From NCBI RefSeq assembly GCF_038007285.1, contig NZ_JBBOWX010000001.1:3985501-4049500 (forward strand): 64,000 bases of DNA. Reading direction: 5' to 3'. The translations under genes were made by a program, and so were the position numbers. The DNA comes from Sporosarcina sp. FSL K6-3457 (GTDB taxonomy: Bacteria > Bacillota > Bacilli > Bacillales_A > Planococcaceae). The stretch's first letter is position 1, and every line of letters starts with the position of its first letter. Below are positions 35,042 through 42,496 of this stretch, piece by piece. The notes below the pieces were generated by a model that saw nothing but the letters and a program-made list of their open reading frames with translations, did not search any database and was not told where the DNA came from.

Positions 35042-35217
35042 CACACACTTCCCTTCATCAGCCGCGCGAGATAAGCGACTGCTCGACTCGAACGTTCTAC
35101 ACCATTCCCGACCAAGTCGATGATGTGGGAAAAGCAATAGCCAATACTAAGCGCCGCAATGATAAGTGCAACGATTGACCCCAAAAACGCGTAATCACTT
35201 TTCGATTTTGTAGCCAA
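35041..35217 (-). CDS. Small membrane protein coupled between regulator and kinase
   Basis: A 58-residue reading frame hidden between response regulator and kinase. It starts at TTG 35217 inside the regulator's last codons, with AAAGGTGG 9 nt upstream, and ends with TGA whose last base begins the kinase ATG. The product (start LATKSKSDYAFLGS, then VALIIAALSIGYCFSH) has one hydrophobic helix (about residues 11-31) and a basic amphipathic tail (ERSSRAVAYLARLMKGSV). The exact fit between the two genes and the coupled start/stop codons argue that it is real. It could modulate the kinase in the membrane. No family recognised. Confidence 0.6.
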   Translation of the reverse strand: MATKSKSDYAFLGSIVALIIAALSIGYCFSHIIDLVGNGVERSSRAVAYLARLMKGSV

Positions 35218-35884
35218 TGCCCCACACCACCTTTACGTACCTTGGATTTTTTGGATCTGCTTCAATCTTCTCACGAATTTTACGAATATGGACTGCGACA
35301 ATATTTTCCGCATTGTATGCTTCCTCATTCCAAACACGCTCATAGATTTCATTAATGGAGAATACGCGTCCCACATTTTTCATGAGTAATTCTGTAATTT
35401 TGAATTCAATCGGTGTCAGCTTTACCGGATTACCATCGAGGGTAATTTCCTTCGCGTCTTCATCCAACACGAGTCCATCGATTTCAACGATTTTCTGCCC
35501 ATCATATGTACCTAACTGAACGTAGCGTCGTAGTTGCGATTTGACTCGCGCCATTAACTCCATCGGGTGGAATGGCTTCGTCACATAATCATCCGCACCG
35601 ACAGACAAACCGTGAATCTTATCAGAATCCTCCGCCTTGGCGCTCAGCATAATAATCGGGATATTGCGCGCTTCCCGAATTTTGAATGTCGCCGTAATAC
35701 CGTCCATATTCGGCATCATAATATCGAGAATGAGCAGATGGACCTCATTCGCCTCTAATAATTCAAGAGCCTCTAGTCCATCTGCGGCCTTTAGTACGTC
35801 ATAGCCTTCATTTTTCAAATAAATTTCAATCCCATCACGGATATCCTGATCGTCATCCGCCACAAGTACTTTGAACTTCGCCAT
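35195..35884 (-). CDS. OmpR/VanR-family response regulator
   Basis: A 229-residue regulator: receiver (residues 4-117; ADDDQ, phospho-acceptor Asp54 in LILDIMMPN, Lys in YVTKPFHPMEL) and an OmpR winged helix (about 132-228; KLTPIEFKITELLMKN, ENIVAVHIRKIREKI, VVWGIGYKI). AGGTG 8 nt before the ATG at 35884 selects it over the adjacent ATG at 35887 and the longer frame to 35944. It is in one operon with the small membrane protein and the large kinase, and divergent from the 36060 gene, a likely target. Confidence 0.88.
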   Translation of the reverse strand: MAKFKVLVADDDQDIRDGIEIYLKNEGYDVLKAADGLEALELLEANEVHLLILDIMMPNMDGITATFKIREARNIPIIMLSAKAEDSDKIHGLSVGADDYVTKPFHPMELMARVKSQLRRYVQLGTYDGQKIVEIDGLVLDEDAKEITLDGNPVKLTPIEFKITELLMKNVGRVFSINEIYERVWNEEAYNAENIVAVHIRKIREKIEADPKNPRYVKVVWGIGYKIEK

Positions 35885-36059
35885 CATCCGCACCTCACTT
35901 TTTGTCACTCTATGATACCAATTGTAACGACCAAATCTTAACATTCACCAACTGGAATTATGAAGAAATTCTTAAGATGGTATTTTCAATCCAAATAATC
36001 AAGGTAGAGGAATTATTATCCACTTGATATACTTGAAAGAATGGAAGGAGGAATATCTT

Positions 36060-36968
36060 GTGAAAGGACGTTTTTTCTGGGTGGCGCTCGGTTTGATTGG
36101 CGTCAGTTGGGTTGTGAATTCTATGTACGCTTACTCAAAACAGCTCGATGAACCCATCTTCTTAGATCACTATATAGATATGGTCTATCAAGATCATTAC
36201 TATATGACGTTTTACTATTTAACGAACAAAAATGATACATCCTCTATCGTTTCTATGAATGCTGGCGATAGTAGAGCCTATCCAACAGAACAGTCTTATG
36301 GTTGGAATGGGGTTGATCGAATTGATAATCGTCAGACGTTCAATCATTATGTGTTACGAAGTGTCAACGTAGAATTTTATAATCCTTATGGAGATCGATT
36401 GGAGGATTCATTTACAGAAATGGATGTCGTGTTTTCAGACGGTAGAGTCGTCACCGCTCCTATCGGACGCATCATGACTCACCCATCGACTATAGATACA
36501 AGACCCCTTGAACACACAAGTAGTGGAAGTAGTAGCGATAACACCGGACAAAACTACTATCGCACGCTTGAACCATTGACAATCGAAGCGGTTGAATACT
36601 CATTCCAAGATGACTTACAGGACGACCTCTCCATTAAGCTGCATACATTGAAAGGTCAATTGAAATCAAAAGCAACGGAAGCAGCATTTTCTGATTTGAT
36701 GGATAGCGAGTGGAACGACTTACCTGGGACCGACTTGGAAAATGTTATATTTCCTTTCCATTTAAAAGAAAATGATAGGATTAGTATTCACAGTAAGCTC
36801 CCTACAACGTCAACAAAAGTTTTGAATGTAACTATCTATATCTCTGGCACAACCGAATCAGGAACAGACTTCACTACAACGTCTGGCATCATCACACAGC
36901 CTTATTTAGAAAAACAGGATGTAGCTGAACTTATTGAGGCGAAAACAAGGGGGGATACTGATGAATAA
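36060..36968 (+). CDS. Membrane-anchored extracytoplasmic protein of unknown function
   Basis: A 302-residue protein beginning at GTG 36060 (VKGRFFWVALGLIGVSWVV), directly after AAGGAGGAATATCTT. One N-terminal membrane anchor is followed by a long hydrophilic, beta-rich extracellular part with aromatic-rich YQDHYYMTFYYLTN near residue 44 and a Ser/Gly-rich loop (SSGSSSDNTG). No known domain recognised. It overlaps the next gene by 8 bp. Divergent from the response-regulator operon, with 175 bp between, it could be regulated by that system or belong to the same sensory module. Confidence 0.7.
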   Translation: MKGRFFWVALGLIGVSWVVNSMYAYSKQLDEPIFLDHYIDMVYQDHYYMTFYYLTNKNDTSSIVSMNAGDSRAYPTEQSYGWNGVDRIDNRQTFNHYVLRSVNVEFYNPYGDRLEDSFTEMDVVFSDGRVVTAPIGRIMTHPSTIDTRPLEHTSSGSSSDNTGQNYYRTLEPLTIEAVEYSFQDDLQDDLSIKLHTLKGQLKSKATEAAFSDLMDSEWNDLPGTDLENVIFPFHLKENDRISIHSKLPTTSTKVLNVTIYISGTTESGTDFTTTSGIITQPYLEKQDVAELIEAKTRGDTDE

Positions 36969-37524
36969 AGCATTGCGATATCTATTCTGGGGATATCTTT
37001 TCATCTTTTTCCGCATTCAAATTGGCATTGATTGGCTCGCGGATCCTCTCGGCTATCTATTCATTTCAGCAGGTTGTTTGCTCCTGCTCAAGCAATATCC
37101 ACAGGCTAAAAAAGCAAGAATTGTAGCGATGATTGGTGTAGTCATTACGATTCCAGCTGTTTTCATTGATCTATCAGCACCGTATCTCGGCATGTGGGAA
37201 ATCTATTCGACAGCGCTATTTTTCCTCAAATTAATTGTTGCTTATTTTTTATTTGATGTTCTAAAAAGTATTGTCGCGGATTATGGTAATCAAAGACTCA
37301 TACAGCGAACGAAAAATGTCTATACGTTTTATATCGTTATCCATCTAGCATCACTTTTACTCATGTCTTTCTCTATGAACATGCCCGAATATCCTTGGGC
37401 TACTTTTGTCGTCGCCCTTGCCATCGGCGCCTTTATTATCGATATTGGTTTTCTTATGCTGCTAGGAGCTATTCGGCGTGAGGAACCGACTCGAATAACT
37501 CATGCTCATGACTATTTAATTTGA
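36961..37524 (+). CDS. Polytopic membrane protein of unknown function
   Basis: A 187-residue protein with about six membrane helices (YLFWGYLFIFFRIQIGI, LGYLFISAGCLLLL, IVAMIGVVITIPAVFI and others). The pattern resembles small integral membrane proteins next to two-component systems in Bacillales, but no family was recognised. GGGGGGATACTG precedes the ATG at 36961, which overlaps the preceding gene's end, so the two proteins are translationally coupled and may form a complex. It ends at a bidirectional terminator. Confidence 0.72.
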   Translation: MNKALRYLFWGYLFIFFRIQIGIDWLADPLGYLFISAGCLLLLKQYPQAKKARIVAMIGVVITIPAVFIDLSAPYLGMWEIYSTALFFLKLIVAYFLFDVLKSIVADYGNQRLIQRTKNVYTFYIVIHLASLLLMSFSMNMPEYPWATFVVALAIGAFIIDIGFLMLLGAIRREEPTRITHAHDYLI

Positions 37525-37530
37525 ACGTCA

Positions 37531-37569
37531 AAACAGACAGGAAGCTAATTATGCTCCCTGCCTGTTTTT
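37531..37569. terminator. Bidirectional terminator between 36961 gene and DMT exporter
   Basis: AAACAG-CAGG-AGC pairs with GCT-CCTG-CTGTTT (37531-37544 with 37553-37567) followed by TT. It overlaps the last codons of the convergent exporter gene. Confidence 0.7.
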
Positions 37570-38427
37570 CTTTCTCCCGCCCAATGTTAAAACAAGTATT
37601 CCACCAAGCAGCAGCGCAACACCCATCCAAGACGTCATATTCAACTGCTCCCCCACTACAAGCACGCTTAAAACGGCAGCAGTAAGCGGCTCAGCAAGTG
37701 ACAGTGTGACCGCTGATGACGACGGAATTCTTTTCAACCCTACGGAGAATAAAATATACGCAACACTCGTCGTCGCAATCCCCAGATATAACACGACCGA
37801 AATCCCACGACCTGTCAGCAAACCTTCTGTTTCGAATAAAAACAAAAATGGTAGCAGCATCATTGCACTCACCGAAAAGATTACCGCAACAGCGGGTACT
37901 GTATCTACCTTAGCAAGTACCTCTTTATTGACAAGAGTATAAAATGCAAACAACAATCCTGCTCCCAATGACATAGCGATACCAATTGGATTGACGACGA
38001 TGCCCTCTTTATTTAGAAAGAGCAGTGCACAGCCGATAATGGCAAGTGCTGTTGCTATCATCCACACTCGTGTTGGACGACGTTTTACTAATAACCATTC
38101 AATAATGCCCGAAAACACAGGCGCACTCCCGATGGTGACAACTGTTCCAATTGCCACGCCGGTTAATCTAACCGATGAAAAGAATAAGTACTGGAAAACT
38201 GCCATCGAAATAGCAGCATATAATGTAGATTTCCACGGCCAATTTCGGAAATTGATTTTACGCAGGACAAGTAAAATGATGAGTAATGAAAATCCGCCCA
38301 CTGCAAGTCTTGACGCCCCCACCGCCAACGGGTGAATCGTTTGTGGCATGAACGTCTGCGCAGTACCTGTTGTCCCCCAAAAAATTGCCCCAAACAGGAC
38401 AAGTAAATATGAAATACGTTGTGACAC
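37549..38427 (-). CDS. EamA-family (DMT) metabolite exporter
   Basis: A 292-residue protein of ten membrane helices formed by two EamA repeats (about 8-140 and 152-285; FGAIFWGTTGTAQTF in the first, SLAEPLTAAVLSVLVVGE in the second). EamA/RhaT-type carriers export amino acids or other metabolites. The start is the GTG at 38427 (VSQRISYLLV), 7 nt after GGGGG; the frame is open to 38619 but overlaps the nitroreductase terminator region. It is transcribed behind the nitroreductase gene but separated by a terminator. Confidence 0.85.
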   Translation of the reverse strand: MSQRISYLLVLFGAIFWGTTGTAQTFMPQTIHPLAVGASRLAVGGFSLLIILLVLRKINFRNWPWKSTLYAAISMAVFQYLFFSSVRLTGVAIGTVVTIGSAPVFSGIIEWLLVKRRPTRVWMIATALAIIGCALLFLNKEGIVVNPIGIAMSLGAGLLFAFYTLVNKEVLAKVDTVPAVAVIFSVSAMMLLPFLFLFETEGLLTGRGISVVLYLGIATTSVAYILFSVGLKRIPSSSAVTLSLAEPLTAAVLSVLVVGEQLNMTSWMGVALLLGGILVLTLGGRKKNRQGA

Positions 38428-38546
38428 AGAAATCCCCCTTTTCTTTATATAGAAGATACCATATACATTGACTAAATGGACATGGTGGCAATGAAGCGAG
38501 GGGCACGTAATAGATTTGCATAAATTATTTATATCAATAGCTACAT

Positions 38547-38577
38547 AAAAGCCCGAAATGCAGTTAGCATCTCGGGC
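38547..38577 (-). terminator. Terminator after the nitroreductase gene
   Basis: GCCCGA-ATGC and GCAT-TCGGGC (38551-38577) with a TAACT loop, then TTTT on the minus strand. Confidence 0.85.
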
Positions 38578-38596
38578 AAGAATTTTCCCTATTTTC

Positions 38597-39226
38597 TTAG
38601 ATAAAATCTGCGATCTCATTTAACGGTAAGCGAGAAGAGCCATATGCGGGAGCTGCGGCTTTCCCTAATGCGATTAGCACAATCGGGAATACATTCTCTG
38701 GAAGGTCGAATCTCTCAGCGAATTTCACCTTATCGAAACCGCCCATCGTTACAGTATCATAACCTTTTTCTTTCGCAACCAACATTAATTGCATAGAAAC
38801 AAGTCCCGCATCGAAAGAAGCTATATTCATTCTTGCTTCTACTGGAGCATTTGGATAGACTGCATATGTACTCGCGACAGTACGATCTTTAATCGACTCA
38901 TCCATATGTCCTTCTGCAACGTTTTGTGTATAGATTTGTTCCACTTTCTTATAAGCATCGACATCTCCCAAAATCGCAATCACAGCAGATGCTTCTTCCG
39001 CTTGGACTTGATTGTTAGCGATTGTTTTCAGCTCCTTCTTTACTTCTGTATCTTGAATCACTAAAAAACGCCAAGATTGGAGGTTACTTGATGATGGAGC
39101 GATTGTCGCAAGCTCTAACATTTCTGTGATTTCCTCTTTTGGGATCGTAGTATTCGGATCGAATACCCTCACCGATTTTCTTGCCTTCATAACACTATAT
39201 AAACTTGAATCCACTGTTGTCGTCAT
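38597..39226 (-). CDS. Nitroreductase-family flavoprotein
   Basis: A 209-residue FMN-dependent oxidoreductase. MKARKSVRVFDPN near residue 13 (FMN-phosphate-binding Arg motif), LATIAPSSSNLQSWRFLVI near 39, and GLVSMQLMLVAKEKGYDTV near 140 with GGFD follow the nitroreductase pattern; reminiscent of YodC/YdgI/YfhC. It reduces quinones, nitro- or azo-compounds with NAD(P)H. TAGGAGG precedes the ATG. It is divergent from the HxlR gene, with two palindromic operators between, indicating redox- or electrophile-responsive repression. Confidence 0.88.
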   Translation of the reverse strand: MTTTVDSSLYSVMKARKSVRVFDPNTTIPKEEITEMLELATIAPSSSNLQSWRFLVIQDTEVKKELKTIANNQVQAEEASAVIAILGDVDAYKKVEQIYTQNVAEGHMDESIKDRTVASTYAVYPNAPVEARMNIASFDAGLVSMQLMLVAKEKGYDTVTMGGFDKVKFAERFDLPENVFPIVLIALGKAAAPAYGSSRLPLNEIADFI

Positions 39227-39247
39227 ATTAGTTCCTCCTACTCAATA

Positions 39248-39300
39248 ACTTACTAATAGTAAGTCTACAGCTATAACTTACCATTAGTAAGTTATAGCTG
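39248..39300. promoter_or_regulatory. Paired palindromic operators for the HxlR-type regulator
   Basis: ACTTACTAATAGTAAGT (39248-39264) is an 8-1-8 palindrome. The second, 39268-39300, is a 14-bp perfect inverted repeat, CAGCTATAACTTAC/GTAAGTTATAGCTG with a 5-nt centre. Both share the ACTTAC/GTAAGT half-sites and lie midway between the divergent genes. Centres are about 28 bp apart. Confidence 0.8.
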
Positions 39301-39360
39301 TCAACACTAATGATTCATGATAAGATGAATGCAAGAGGAAATAGAATGGAGGTTTGACAA

Positions 39361-39702
39361 GTGGATCAACCCTATAACTGTACAACACCACATATCTGTA
39401 GCAATTTCCATGATACGATTGAATTTATCGGCAAAAGATGGACAGGGATCATTATTTATACATTGATGTCGGGACCAAAACGATTTTATGAAATCGGCGA
39501 GAGTATTCCAGGGATTTCAGATAGACTATTGACTGAACGACTGAATGAATTAGTTAAAGAAGGCCTTGTTACCAAAAAACATCTTGACTCCTCCGCTAAG
39601 AAAGTTGAATATGAACTAACACAAAGTGGCATGGCCTTAAAGGATGTTATTATCGCAATTCGGGACTGGTCAGAACAACGAACAAACCTTGTAAAAAGGT
39701 AA
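39361..39702 (+). CDS. HxlR-family transcriptional regulator
   Basis: A 113-residue winged-helix protein with an N-terminal Cys (NCTTPHIC), the HxlR core (FIGKRWTGIIIYTLMSGPKR, GISDRLLTERLNELVKEGLV, VEYELTQSGMAL). It resembles YodB/CatR/HypR, which sense quinones or disulfide stress through an N-terminal Cys. GTG start at 39361 with GGAGG about 8 nt upstream. It is divergent from the nitroreductase gene and most likely represses it and itself through the two palindromes at 39248-39300. Confidence 0.88.
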   Translation: MDQPYNCTTPHICSNFHDTIEFIGKRWTGIIIYTLMSGPKRFYEIGESIPGISDRLLTERLNELVKEGLVTKKHLDSSAKKVEYELTQSGMALKDVIIAIRDWSEQRTNLVKR

Positions 39703-39807
39703 GTTAGATACAATCTATAGAACAGCTTAGATATATAAATTTTCTTTCATTCCTCCATGCATATACAAAGCAAATAGACTATGATAAACTGTTGTGCAGG
39801 CTTTTCG

Positions 39808-39849
39808 CCACGTGGTTCATCAACCATCCCACGTAAAAAAACTAGGAGG
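39808..39849 (+). promoter_or_regulatory. Class I preQ1 riboswitch overlapping the queT ribosome site
   Basis: ACGTGG/CCCACGT stem (39810-39815 with about 39828-39833), C-rich loop TTCATCAACCATC, and an A-rich tail AAAAAAACTAGGAGG follow the preQ1-I aptamer pattern (tail pairs back into the loop as a pseudoknot). The AGGAGG lies within the aptamer's 3' end, so preQ1 binding should block translation of queT. Confidence 0.85.
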
Positions 39850-39858
39850 AAGTAAATA

Positions 39859-40341
39859 ATGAAAGTTAAAACGTTGGCAACAAGCGGGATTATCGCTGCT
39901 TTGTATGTTGCTGTCACTTTACTAGTGGCACCATTCGGATTCACAAATGTGCAATTCCGTATTTCAGAGATGTTCAACCATCTCGTTGTTTTTAATAAGA
40001 AATTCATATTCGCTATTGTACTAGGTGTTTTTGTAGCAAATTTATTTTCACCACTCGGATTATACGACTTGGTTTTCGGAGTAGCTCAATCGCTCATCGC
40101 ACTGTCGATTACGATTTTCTCTGCAAAATTTATTAGCGGAATTTTAAAACGGATGTTATTCAATACAGTCGTGTTCACATTTTTAATGTGTATCATCGCA
40201 TTAGAATTAAATCTTGCCCTAGAATTACCATTTCTACTCACATGGTTAACCGTTGCAGCAGGGGAATTTGTCGTTATGGCAGTCGGAATTCCGATTATGC
40301 TTGCGTTGAATAAACGACTTAACTTTGAAAAACTCATCTAA
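39859..40341 (+). CDS. queT: QueT, queuosine-precursor ECF transporter S component
   Basis: A 160-residue protein with five to six membrane helices and the QueT signature (FGFTNVQFRISEMFNHLVVF near residue 26; NLFSPLGLYDLVFG near 55). QueT is the substrate-capture subunit of an energy-coupling-factor importer for preQ0/preQ1-type precursors of the modified tRNA nucleoside queuosine. AGGAGGA 9 nt before the ATG is part of the preQ1-I riboswitch. The shared EcfA/T module is not in the window. A strong terminator follows. Confidence 0.92.
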   Translation: MKVKTLATSGIIAALYVAVTLLVAPFGFTNVQFRISEMFNHLVVFNKKFIFAIVLGVFVANLFSPLGLYDLVFGVAQSLIALSITIFSAKFISGILKRMLFNTVVFTFLMCIIALELNLALELPFLLTWLTVAAGEFVVMAVGIPIMLALNKRLNFEKLI

Positions 40342-40345
40342 TATG

Positions 40346-40392
40346 AATCCCCTCTATTTCACTGTTCACACTTGAAGTAGAGGGGATTTTTT
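40346..40392 (+). terminator. Terminator after queT
   Basis: AATCCCCTCTA and TAGAGGGGATT form an 11-bp stem with further inner TTCA/TGAA pairing, followed by T6. Confidence 0.9.
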
Positions 40393-40404
40393 AAGGAGGA
40401 TTTT

Positions 40405-40635
40405 ATGTACATCACAATCGAAGAAGCGGCTGAACACTTAGGGATGCCTATTGGACAAGTCCAAAAGTATGTATTGGAAGGGCGTATTCGCTCCGTCCAC
40501 GATGGCGAACAATTTCTCATTAATAAAGCACAATTCACTCTCTATTTCGAGCAGCTCGAAGCTTTAAAACAACAAATTGATGACTGGCGCAACGAACCAC
40601 TTCCGCCCGATCGCGATATCAAAGATGAAGACTGA
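40405..40635 (+). CDS. Small excisionase-type helix-turn-helix protein
   Basis: A 76-residue protein with a MerR/excisionase-like HTH_17 domain (YITIEEAAEHLGMPIGQVQK, LEGRIRSVHDGEQFLIN) followed by a helix (FTLYFEQLEALKQQIDDW). Such proteins are small DNA-binding adaptors. AAGGAGG lies 6 nt before the ATG. The gene sits alone between two terminators, a few bases downstream of queT's. No phage or integrase gene is nearby, so a phage excisionase role is not supported. Its target is unknown. Confidence 0.78.
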   Translation: MYITIEEAAEHLGMPIGQVQKYVLEGRIRSVHDGEQFLINKAQFTLYFEQLEALKQQIDDWRNEPLPPDRDIKDED

Positions 40636-40640
40636 CAAGC

Positions 40641-40668
40641 CGGCTAAAGATACAAATATCTTTAGCCG
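40641..40668. terminator. Terminator after the small HTH gene
   Basis: CGGCTAAAGATA and TATCTTTAGCCG form a perfect 12-bp stem with a 4-nt loop; the T-tail is short (ACTTTCT). Confidence 0.8.
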
Positions 40669-40729
40669 ACTTTCTACTTATATCAGTATAATTTAACGTT
40701 TTTAAGAGCAATCTATTTTTACCAAATGG

Positions 40730-40758
40730 TTGCTTTCATGTCACTTTACTAGTATAGT
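40730..40758 (+). promoter_or_regulatory. Sigma-A-type promoter of the BCCT transporter gene
   Basis: TTGCTT (40730-40735), 17-bp spacer, TATAGT (40753-40758), followed by a short leader to the ATG at 40800. Confidence 0.6.
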
Positions 40759-40799
40759 TGAAAATTGTTTCTAAATGATGAGCAATTTAAGGGGGAAAT

Positions 40800-42293
40800 A
40801 TGAAGAAAATTTCAAATGTCTTTTTTATCGCAATCGGGTTGATTATCGCCGTTGTCATCTATGGCGCATTATCACCTGAAAGCTTCGGAGCTATCACAGA
40901 ACACGCCAAAAACTTCGTTGCATCACGTTTTGGTTGGTACTATATGTTACTCATGTCATTCATGGCTATACTTAGCGTCTACTTTGTCTTTAGTCCATAT
41001 GGCAATATTCGACTTGGCAAGGATACCGATCGACCACAATTTTCAACCGTTACATGGATTGCCATGCTATTTTCAGCCGGAATGGGAATCGGGGTTGTCT
41101 TTTACAGTGCCGCTGAACCATTATCACATTTTGCTATCAGTCCAGCGACGGAAGATCCTAATACGGATGCCGCTTTCAAAGAAGCTTTGCGCCAGTCTTT
41201 CTTCCACTGGGGATTCCATGTATGGGCTATGTATGGAGTTATTGCCTTATCACTCGCCTTCTTCCAGTTCCGTAAAGGAGAACCGGGATTAATTTCAGCA
41301 ACATTGAAGCCGATATTCGGTAAAAAGATGGAAGGTCCTTGGGGCATTTTCATCGATGTACTTGCCGTTTTCGCGACATCGTTTGGAGTCGCCACGACTC
41401 TCGGCTTCGGTGCTGTTCAAATTAATGCAGGCCTTCACTATTTATTTGACGTGACGATTGGCATTAAATCGCAGTTCGTTATCATTGCAGTTGTGACGGT
41501 TTTATTCGTTGCGTCTGCGTGGTCTGGCCTGAGTAAAGGTATCAAGTACTTGTCAAACGCGAACTTAATACTGGCCTTTATTCTACTTGGGCTGATTATC
41601 ATTTTGGGGCCTACATTACTCATTTTCAATATGTTCACTGACTCACTTGGTGGCTATATCGCCAACCTAATTCCGATGAGTTTTGGGACAGCACCATTGA
41701 ATCCAGATAATCGGCAATGGCTCGATAGTTGGACAATTTTCTATTGGGCATGGTGGATTTCATGGGCACCTTTCGTCAGTATGTTTATCGCCCGTATTTC
41801 AAAAGGACGTACCATTCGAGAGTTCATGGTTGGCGTACTTGTTGCACCTACATTACTCGGGACGTTCTGGTTTTCGGCATTTGGTACAACCGCAATCGAT
41901 ATTCAGAAAAAAGGACTCGTCGATTTAACAATTCCTTCGACAGAGTTGACGATTTTCGAAATGTTCAATGTGATGCCGATGTCGCTCTTCATATCAGTTT
42001 TAGCGATTTTCTTAATCGCTTCGTTCTTCATCACATCAGCCGATTCCGCGACATTCGTTCTCGGCATGCAGTCGACAAACGGTTCGTTGACGCCGCCAAA
42101 TAACGTCAAACTTACTTGGGGCACCATCCAATCGACAATCGCCTTCATTCTGTTGTCCGTCAATGGACTGACAGCCTTACAAAACACCATTATCATTGCA
42201 GCACTGCCGTTTTCGTTTGTCATGCTGTTGATGATTGCGTCATTGCTCAAGGCGTTAAAGGCAGAATTGAAGTTAATAAAATCAAAAAAATAA
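40800..42293 (+). CDS. BCCT-family osmoprotectant transporter (OpuD/BetP type)
   Basis: A 497-residue, 12-helix carrier. It has the BCCT motifs SAGMGIGVVFYSAAEPLSHF near residue 97, WAMYGVIALSLAFFQFRKG near 141 and the signature FYWAWWISWAPFVSMFIARI near 316 with the aromatic Trp box that binds trimethylammonium groups. It imports glycine betaine, choline or carnitine with Na+ for osmotic protection. AAGGGGGAAAT precedes the ATG. It is monocistronic, with its own promoter and terminator. The substrate is not fixed by the sequence alone. Confidence 0.9.
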   Translation: MKKISNVFFIAIGLIIAVVIYGALSPESFGAITEHAKNFVASRFGWYYMLLMSFMAILSVYFVFSPYGNIRLGKDTDRPQFSTVTWIAMLFSAGMGIGVVFYSAAEPLSHFAISPATEDPNTDAAFKEALRQSFFHWGFHVWAMYGVIALSLAFFQFRKGEPGLISATLKPIFGKKMEGPWGIFIDVLAVFATSFGVATTLGFGAVQINAGLHYLFDVTIGIKSQFVIIAVVTVLFVASAWSGLSKGIKYLSNANLILAFILLGLIIILGPTLLIFNMFTDSLGGYIANLIPMSFGTAPLNPDNRQWLDSWTIFYWAWWISWAPFVSMFIARISKGRTIREFMVGVLVAPTLLGTFWFSAFGTTAIDIQKKGLVDLTIPSTELTIFEMFNVMPMSLFISVLAIFLIASFFITSADSATFVLGMQSTNGSLTPPNNVKLTWGTIQSTIAFILLSVNGLTALQNTIIIAALPFSFVMLLMIASLLKALKAELKLIKSKK

Positions 42294-42296
42294 CAT

Positions 42297-42340
42297 AAGA
42301 AAAGGCTCATTCATTGAATAAAATGAAGGAGCCTTTTCTT
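42297..42340 (+). terminator. Terminator after the BCCT transporter gene
   Basis: AAGAAAAGGCTC and GAGCCTTTTCTT form a 12-bp stem with inner TTCATT/AATGAA pairing; symmetric A and T flanks. Confidence 0.88.
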
Positions 42341-42342
42341 GA

Positions 42343-42440
42343 TATTGGCGGTTGTTCATAAGTATATTGGCGCTCATCCATGGTTTATTGACATTAGTGG
42401 GCAACTTATTAGCGCTCAACACCAAATTATTGGCGAATCA
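42343..42440. repeat. Five imperfect 21-22-bp tandem repeats
   Basis: TATTGGCG or close variants recur at 42343, 42365, 42386 (TATTGACA), 42407 (TATTAGCG) and 42428, a period of 21-22 bp, often followed by CTCA. The array lies in the 156-bp spacer between the BCCT gene terminator and that of hom. In translation one frame gives heptads of the LLALxxx kind, but there is no start or ribosome site. Confidence 0.7.
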
Positions 42441-42455
42441 TGACTTTACTACCAC

Positions 42456-42490
42456 AAAAAAAGATACCTCATTGACTAAAATAAGGTATC
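42456..42490 (-). terminator. Terminator of the metY-metX-hom operon
   Basis: GATACCT and AGGTATC (42463-42469, 42484-42490) pair; the minus strand then has T7 (42456-42462). Confidence 0.85.
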
Positions 42491-42496
42491 CTTCGC

